NCBI GenBank assembly: GCA_964458645.1
Contig: CAYWJU010000008.1
Location: 14,171-78,170 of the forward strand
Origin: DAORHV01 sp964458645
GTDB taxonomy: Bacteria; Patescibacteriota; Gracilibacteria; Peribacterales; Peribacteraceae
DNA length: 64,000 bases
Direction of reading: 5' to 3'
In this document: positions 58,667 through 64,000 of the stretch, piece after piece
Layout: each line of letters opens with the position of its first letter
Numbering within the stretch: position 1 is the stretch's first letter
Program-made: the position numbers and the translations under genes
Notes under the pieces: generated by a model
Seen by the model: the letters and a program-made list of their open reading frames with translations, nothing else
Told to the model about the DNA's origin: nothing
Database searches by the model: none

Positions 58667-59968
58667 ATGCGCACCCTCCTCATCGTCGCCGGCAGGTCCA
58701 CGCGTTTCTGGCCGCTCAATGATAAAAATTTGTGGCGATTGGCAGGCAAGACTCTGTTGCAGCATCAGGTCGACCGTTTACAGGAGGCCGGCTGCACCGA
58801 CGTGGTGCTGGTGGGTGGCGCTCATAATATGGACGCACTGCGCGCGCTGTTTCCGGACAATAAAATCATTGAGCAAGCCGATCTATCGCTCGGGATGCGC
58901 GGCGCACTGCTGTCGTCACTGCTCTATTGCGGTGCCGAGCCGGTGTTAATCGTGAGTGGGAACGATGTAGTGGAGCCCTCGGCGTATGCGTCACTCCTGA
59001 AAAGGTTTAAGAAGAATACAAAGGCCGACGGACTGCTGCTCGCTCGCAAGGTTGATCGCTATTTCCCGGGCGGCTACCTCACGCTGGAGAATGGCGTAAT
59101 TCGCGGCATCGTGGAAAAGCCCGGCGCCGGAAACGAACCGAGCGATCTGGTGAACTTGGTCGCGCATGTGCACCGCAATGCGGCTACGCTATTTGATGCG
59201 TTATCGCGTGTATCGACGACGAAAGATGACGGCTATGAAGTTGCGCTGGATGAGTTATGTAAAGAAGGTCACTACGAGGCTGTCGCCTATAAAGGTCTTT
59301 GGCAAGCCGTAAAGTACCCATGGCACCTGCTGGCACTGCTGCCGATCTTGCTGGACGACATGGGTAAAAAGAAGATCAGCCGCAAAGCCGACGTGCATCA
59401 CTCTGCAGTTGTGGAGGGCCACGTCATTCTAGAAGAAGGAGTCCGTGTGCTGCCGCATGCCAGCGTTATCGGACCGTGTCACATCGGCGCCGGGACGGTG
59501 ATCGGCAACAACGCGCTCGTGCGTGGTAGTTCCATTGGGAAGCGCTGCGTGATCGGTTACAACACCGAAGTCGTGCGGTCGGTGCTCGGCGACGACGTCT
59601 GGACGCACAGCTGCTATGTCGGCGACTCGGTGATCAGCAACAATGTCTCGTTCGGCGCCGGAACGACTACGGGGAACTTACGGCTTGATGAAGCTGAAAT
59701 CTCGTCTTTAGTGAAAGGAGAGCTGGTCGGCACCGGACTCGATAAATTCGGCACCGCCATCGGCGAGGGTACCCGCACGGGCATCCATACGTGCATCGGC
59801 CCAGGCGTGAAGATCGGGCGCAACAGCTTCATCGGCTCGAATGTGCTCATTGATAAAGACATTCCGGACTACTCGTTTGTAAAAACATCCGTCACGCTCG
59901 ACATTCGTCCGAATACAAAAGCTGCTGCAAAACCTGCTGATCGTGAGAAATTTAAACGGAAGATCTAG
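58667..59968 (+). CDS. GlmU-like sugar nucleotidyltransferase with left-handed beta-helix
   Basis: A 433-residue protein. N-terminal nucleotidyltransferase domain (1-235) has a variant of the P-loop (VAGRSTRFWPL instead of the GxGTRM type), a SGNDV metal motif and EKPG. The C-terminal part (245-405) contains hexapeptide repeats (VEGHVILEEGVRVLPHASVIG, IGAGTVIGNNALV) forming a beta-helix as in GlmU or glucose-1-phosphate thymidylyltransferases with acyltransferase arms. It makes an activated sugar for cell-wall or surface glycans. It is the last gene before the putative replication origin region. Confidence 0.87.
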   Translation: MRTLLIVAGRSTRFWPLNDKNLWRLAGKTLLQHQVDRLQEAGCTDVVLVGGAHNMDALRALFPDNKIIEQADLSLGMRGALLSSLLYCGAEPVLIVSGNDVVEPSAYASLLKRFKKNTKADGLLLARKVDRYFPGGYLTLENGVIRGIVEKPGAGNEPSDLVNLVAHVHRNAATLFDALSRVSTTKDDGYEVALDELCKEGHYEAVAYKGLWQAVKYPWHLLALLPILLDDMGKKKISRKADVHHSAVVEGHVILEEGVRVLPHASVIGPCHIGAGTVIGNNALVRGSSIGKRCVIGYNTEVVRSVLGDDVWTHSCYVGDSVISNNVSFGAGTTTGNLRLDEAEISSLVKGELVGTGLDKFGTAIGEGTRTGIHTCIGPGVKIGRNSFIGSNVLIDKDIPDYSFVKTSVTLDIRPNTKAAAKPADREKFKRKI

Positions 59969-60358
59969 GTGGATATGTGGAAAGACCGAGGGGTGGACAT
60001 GTGCCACCCGACGGCAACATTCCACATGCGGCACTTGTCATTCGCTACTCATAGCGCACATTCGGGGAGCATGGACAAAAGCCGCTCTTTTGTGAGTTTT
60101 CCACACCATATACACATGTTTATCGCACGCAAAAGTTATCCAGATTGACACTGAAAATGGCTCTCAATAGAGAAAAACTCAATGAGTACAAGCTTGAGTC
60201 TTCCCCGGCTTTCCTTGTGGTTACACCAGAAATACCTATCACTCCACAATGCCTATGATTACTACGAACTTTAGAAATTTACTTTAAAAAAACATCCCGT
60301 TAATAAAGCGAAATTGTTTCCTTGATAAGTCTGGCAACTTCCACTTGAATGAGTCCCT
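59969..60358. other. Gene-free, AT-rich region with DnaA-box-like sites: candidate oriC
   Basis: 390 bp without a gene between the GlmU-like gene and dnaN. It holds several close matches to TTATCCACA: TATCCAC on the minus strand (59969-59975), TTTCCACA on the minus strand (59976-59983), TTTTCCACA (60097-60105), TTTATCGCA (60119-60127) and TTATCCAGA (60136-60144). An AT-rich stretch (60268-60340) could be an unwinding element. No dnaA is adjacent. Gene orientation does not switch here, so this remains a candidate. Confidence 0.5.
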
Positions 60359-61534
60359 ATGAAGTTCTCCTGCAAGACCCAAGAATTATTAAACGCCTTA
60401 CACCTTGTAAGTCGTGCAATCGGCAATGAACAAACACTTCCTATTCTTCAAAACGTTCTAATACAAGTGGAGGGAAAGCGCTGCACATTAAGCGCCACAA
60501 ATTTAGAATTATCCATTGTTACAAGTTTTGAGGTGAATATTGAAAACGAGGGCGGCATTACTGTTCCAGCAAAAGCGATTTTAAACTTCATTCAATACAA
60601 CCGTGATGATGAAGTGTTGCTGGAAACAAGTGAGGGAACACAGGTGAAAATTCATTCAAAACACGCAAAGGCAGTTATTGCAGGTGAGGCGACAAGCGGC
60701 TATCCCGTTATTACATCAATCCAAAAAGAAACCGCACTCACCATCCCTGTGGGTCCATTGATTGATGCATTGAATCTTGTGACATTCGCGTGCGCAAAAA
60801 CCACATCACGACCAGTGATTTCCGGTGTATACGTTCGTGTGGAGAAAGGAAAAATCATTCTCGTTGGTACGGATAGCTACCGCCTTTCTGAGTATAAAAT
60901 TCCCGTCAGCGGTTTAAGCGGTGAGGTCGCATGCATTATTCCAGCGCGCTTTTTAGAGGAATTGAAAGCCGTGGTGTCGTCCAAGCGTGGTGATGAAGAA
61001 AAGGCTGCTAAAGCCGAGAAATCGGCAGAGAAAACCGAAAAGAAACCTAAAGAGGTTGAAACGCTGGACATCAACATGAGCGCACAGCAAATCGAAGTGC
61101 AATACGGTTCCACAAAGCTCACCAGTCGGCTCATTGATGGGAAGTTCCCAGATTACGTCCAAGTGTTGCCAAAAGAGAAGCATACAACGGTTACGGTGCC
61201 GACTCGCGAGCTCTTGGCGGCGGCCAAGCGCATGCATTACTTCGCCAAAGAGGTGAATAACAACATCACATTCGCAGTGACGGCGAAGGCATTGCATTTA
61301 ACAACCAAGCAAACACAGCTTGGAAAAGATGAGTCTACGATCGATGCGCAGGTCGAGGGTACGGAGAATAAAATCGCCATCAGCTCCAACTACATGATCG
61401 ACTTCTTGTCGCGCATTGGAGCGGACGAACTCTCTATTGAAGTTTCCGATAAAATGCATCCCGCCGTGTTCAAATTGCCGGGGAACGAGAACTACCTCCA
61501 CCTGATCATGCCTTTGCGCATGGCTGAGGATTGA
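60359..61534 (+). CDS. dnaN: DNA polymerase III beta sliding clamp
   Basis: A 391-residue clamp made of three repeated domains: MKFSCKTQELLNALHLVSRAI begins domain 1, IPVGPLIDALNLVTFACAKTTSRPVISGVYV domain 2, VPTRELLAAAKRMHYFAKEVNNNITF domain 3, ending in the conserved LHLIMPLRMAED. Residues about 206-236 are a Lys/Glu-rich insertion (SSKRGDEEKAAKAEK and on) not present in typical clamps. The 5' half is clearly more AT-rich than other genes here. The start ATG is at 60359 with no Shine-Dalgarno sequence. Usually next to dnaA; here next to mfd instead. Confidence 0.97.
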   Translation: MKFSCKTQELLNALHLVSRAIGNEQTLPILQNVLIQVEGKRCTLSATNLELSIVTSFEVNIENEGGITVPAKAILNFIQYNRDDEVLLETSEGTQVKIHSKHAKAVIAGEATSGYPVITSIQKETALTIPVGPLIDALNLVTFACAKTTSRPVISGVYVRVEKGKIILVGTDSYRLSEYKIPVSGLSGEVACIIPARFLEELKAVVSSKRGDEEKAAKAEKSAEKTEKKPKEVETLDINMSAQQIEVQYGSTKLTSRLIDGKFPDYVQVLPKEKHTTVTVPTRELLAAAKRMHYFAKEVNNNITFAVTAKALHLTTKQTQLGKDESTIDAQVEGTENKIAISSNYMIDFLSRIGADELSIEVSDKMHPAVFKLPGNENYLHLIMPLRMAED

Positions 61535-61613
61535 TGTAGAGTAGTACTCGTCCGCACAAGAAAACATTCGTGCGACGTTCTTCTATTGGAGTGATTTACG
61601 TCTTCCTCCGCAA

Positions 61614-64000
61614 ATGATGCGGACGGGACTTTGCTTTCAGAGCATGATTCCTGCGTTGTTCATCGGTGAGAAGACCCACAGCGAGCTGGCTGACCTGCTC
61701 GCCGCCAAGCGTGCCCTCACGTTGTCGGGTTTGAGCAATGAAACCGCCCGCGCAATGATCATCAGTCATTTATTGGGGTTTCGCCCCAAGCCGACGGTGA
61801 TTTTGACCGAGGATGCCGTACGTTGCGAAGGACTACTGCATTGGCTGCACTTCTTCGAGCGCGACAGCTTCATTTTGCGTTTCCCAGCAGAGGAGTGCAC
61901 TTCGCACGATCTTGGTACGGTGATCCGCGTCCTGAAGGGTGATGGCATTGCTATTGTGGATCGCGAGACCTGGGAACGCGAATTACCGCTGTTCCGCGAA
62001 CTACATGATGCCAGTCTTACCATGAAGGTCGGCGACAGTGTGGATTTTACGGCACTCTTTTCAGATCTGATCGACCGCGGCTACAGCCACAGCGGCGGCC
62101 AAGAGCTGATGCCGGGCGAATACCACCGCACCGGCGACGTGCTCGACGTCTTCCCTGCAGGCGAAGAGCGCCAACTCCGTGTGATGTTCTCCTTCGATAA
62201 GGTGGAGAAAATCATTATTACCGAAACCGGAGAGCTGGCCGATTCCGTCACGTTGTACCCGCTCAACTGGGAGAAGACTGCACTACTCAGCAAACAACTC
62301 CCAGCCAAGAGTTTACTGGTCATCGACGACCAAGACGACGTGGCGGTAGAAGCCGACGTGGAAAAATTGTCACTCACCAGTTTCCCGGAAACAGAGGAGA
62401 ACCACGTGCACTTGCGCTATTTGTCGGTGCTGAAGTTCTACACGCTGTCCGATTTTATCAACGACGTAAAGGATAAGCTCAACCAGGGTTGGTCGCTGGT
62501 AGTCGTCACCAAGCGCGCAGAAGAATTGGAGGGAATTCTCACGGAAGAAAATATTACCCATACGCTCAAGGCTGAGCGTAGGCCCGGCATGATGACAGTG
62601 GTTTCGGCCGAGCCCAACGAGTTGCTCCCCCACTCGTTGCAGAACCCAGACATGAAGTGCGCGCTTATTACCGATCGCGAAATCTTCTCCCTTCGCAAAG
62701 AAGCCAAGCAGCGCTCCGTGCAGCGCTTGGCACTGGATTTCATCACCTCGTTGCAAGTCGGTGATTTCGTGGTCCACATGGAACACGGCATCGGCCGCTT
62801 CGAAGGAATGACGCAGAAAGAAGTGGATGGATTGGCCCGCGAGTACCTGGAAATCACCTATGCCGAGGGCGACAAGTTGTTCGTGCCGGTGGATCAAGCC
62901 GACAAGCTGAGTAAGTTCGTGCACGAGGAAGGCGACGAGCCGGTGCTCACGCGCCTGGGTTCGGTGGAGTGGAAGAAGATCACCAAGAAAGTCTCCGAAC
63001 AGGCCGAGAAAGTCGCCAAGGAACTGCTGGAAATTTACGCCAAGCGCTCGCGCGCCAAGGGGCATTCATTCCCAACCGATACCGAGGATCAGCACAAGTT
63101 CGACCAAGCCTTCCCCTACACCGAGACGCCGGGTCAGATTAAAGCCATTGAAGACATTAAGCGCGATATGGAAGGCCCCCACCCCATGGACCGCCTGGTC
63201 TGCGGAGACGTGGGATTCGGCAAGACCGAAGTCGCCATGCGCGCCGCGTTCAAGGCTGTACAGGGCGGCCGCCAGGTGGCGTTCTTGTCACCCATTACCA
63301 TTTTGGCCGATCAGCACTACCGCAGCTGCATCGAGCGTATGAAGGGCTTTAATATCCGCATCGAGATGTTGTCGCGATTCCGCACCGCCGCTGAGCAGAA
63401 AGAAACACTCAAGCGCCTTGCTGAGGGCAGGGTGGACATCGTCGTTGGTACACACCGCTTGCTGCAGGAAGACGTGGTCTTCAGTAATTTGGGGCTACTG
63501 ATCGTGGACGAAGAACAGCGTTTCGGCGTGAAGCAAAAAGAACGCATGAAGCAAATGCGTGCCGCGGTGGACATCCTCACGCTCACGGCCACACCCATCC
63601 CCCGCACGCTCAACCTTGGCTTGCACAAGCTGCGCGACATTACGACCATCACCACGCCGCCACCCGGACGCATGCCGATCATCAGCGAAGTCCGCAAATA
63701 TTCGGACGGCTTGATCCGTGACGCGATCATGAAGGAGACTGCCCGCGGCGGACAGGTCTACGTGCTGCACAATCGCGTTGAGACGATCGATGCCTTCGCC
63801 GCCAAGCTCAAGGCCATTGTGCCGAGCGCGACGTTCGTGGTGACCCACGGACAATTGAAGCCTGAAGTGTTGGAGGAGCGCATTTTCAAGTTCAAAGACG
63901 GCCAGTACCAAGTACTCGTCAGTTCGACCATCATCGAGAACGGTATCGACTTGCCGCGTGCCAACACGCTCATCGTGAACGAAGCCGAGAAGTTCGGTTT
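61614..64000 (+). CDS. mfd: Transcription-repair coupling factor Mfd (3' end outside window)
   Basis: Open reading frame to the window end. An N-terminal UvrB-like part (about residues 1-370) is shorter than in E. coli Mfd, the RNA-polymerase-interacting domain starts at GDFVVHMEHGIGRFEGM (about residue 382), and the SF2 translocase begins with Walker A GDVGFGKTE (about 530) and Walker B DEEQRFG (about 630), followed by TATPIPRTLNLG and IENGIDLPRANTLI. Mfd removes stalled RNA polymerase and recruits UvrA. ATG at 61614, 61617 or 61644. The stop lies beyond 64000. Frames drawn on the other strand here are shadows. Confidence 0.95.
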   Translation, partial: MMRTGLCFQSMIPALFIGEKTHSELADLLAAKRALTLSGLSNETARAMIISHLLGFRPKPTVILTEDAVRCEGLLHWLHFFERDSFILRFPAEECTSHDLGTVIRVLKGDGIAIVDRETWERELPLFRELHDASLTMKVGDSVDFTALFSDLIDRGYSHSGGQELMPGEYHRTGDVLDVFPAGEERQLRVMFSFDKVEKIIITETGELADSVTLYPLNWEKTALLSKQLPAKSLLVIDDQDDVAVEADVEKLSLTSFPETEENHVHLRYLSVLKFYTLSDFINDVKDKLNQGWSLVVVTKRAEELEGILTEENITHTLKAERRPGMMTVVSAEPNELLPHSLQNPDMKCALITDREIFSLRKEAKQRSVQRLALDFITSLQVGDFVVHMEHGIGRFEGMTQKEVDGLAREYLEITYAEGDKLFVPVDQADKLSKFVHEEGDEPVLTRLGSVEWKKITKKVSEQAEKVAKELLEIYAKRSRAKGHSFPTDTEDQHKFDQAFPYTETPGQIKAIEDIKRDMEGPHPMDRLVCGDVGFGKTEVAMRAAFKAVQGGRQVAFLSPITILADQHYRSCIERMKGFNIRIEMLSRFRTAAEQKETLKRLAEGRVDIVVGTHRLLQEDVVFSNLGLLIVDEEQRFGVKQKERMKQMRAAVDILTLTATPIPRTLNLGLHKLRDITTITTPPPGRMPIISEVRKYSDGLIRDAIMKETARGGQVYVLHNRVETIDAFAAKLKAIVPSATFVVTHGQLKPEVLEERIFKFKDGQYQVLVSSTIIENGIDLPRANTLIVNEAEKFG

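Noticed and set aside
1..64000. UGA recoded as glycine (Gracilibacteria/SR1 code)
   Set aside because: Several well-defined genes end at TGA at the expected length (4521-5957, 30297-31277, 53416-54333, 60359-61534), so the standard stop is used.

Overview
The window looks like a chromosome segment from an uncultivated Patescibacteria (CPR) bacterium, most like the Peribacteria/Peregrinibacteria side of that group. This is an inference from gene content: a type IV pilus locus with prepilin-adhesin fusions, a SecA-Mfd-NusA-RecR-SmpB-RNase J housekeeping set, PyrB and PyrC, solitary SufC, and serine-rich surface proteins. Base composition is moderately GC-rich by eye. TGA is used as an ordinary stop (for example at 5955, 17315, 19383, 61532), so this is not a UGA-recoding Gracilibacterium/SR1 genome. 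One 100-N assembly gap (1956-2055) lies inside a coding minisatellite.

Layout. 1-8900: type IV pilus cluster with the end of pilC, a very large prepilin-adhesin with Gly/Thr repeats, a prepilin-beta-propeller fusion, PilX-like and PilW-like minor pilins, and three tandem near-identical major pilins. 9000-11200: orphan PAS histidine kinase. 11150-15260: phospholipid head-group genes (CarS-like, PgpA, two CDP-alcohol phosphatidyltransferases), a reductase/epimerase and an endo/exonuclease-like gene. 15365-17417: two G/C-rich, unrecognised genes of foreign appearance with an operator-like palindrome between them, next to the 3' end of tRNA-Thr. 17660-19860: a hypothetical protein and RNase P RNA. 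20-25.7 kb: an undecaprenyl-phosphate sugar transferase, a DnaQ exonuclease fused to a degenerate DinG-like helicase, an orphan gene with its own canonical promoter, and nusA. 25.9-34.9 kb: glycosyltransferase, tsaB-like, secA, holB-like, TPR, patatin, ferredoxin and an O-antigen-type ABC exporter. 35-43 kb: double glycosyltransferase, sufC, SIMPL and cupin proteins, prepilin peptidase (serving the pilus locus at a distance), a candidate small RNA, smpB and recR. 43-54.8 kb: small hypotheticals, a nucleotidyltransferase, a PP2C-like/propeller membrane protein, RNase J, HAD hydrolase, pyrC, PHP, DoxX, TauE/SafE and pyrB. 54.9-64 kb: flippase, a fibronectin-type surface protein with an LPQSG-type C-terminus, a ComEC-type beta-lactamase-fold protein, a GlmU-like protein, a possible oriC, dnaN and the start of mfd.

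Taken together, pilins, PilD, a ComEC-like hydrolase, glycan transferases, flippase, ABC exporter and surface proteins point to a cell that invests in attachment, DNA uptake and cell-surface glycans. The strongest genome-wide signal is regulatory: many transcription units have a TAnnnT -10 hexamer only 6-9 nt upstream of the start codon and no Shine-Dalgarno sequence, which implies widespread leaderless mRNAs. A second signal is a family of 9-bp-unit repeats (consensus near GGNTTCTTC) dispersed in intergenic spaces and sometimes arranged as long hairpins.
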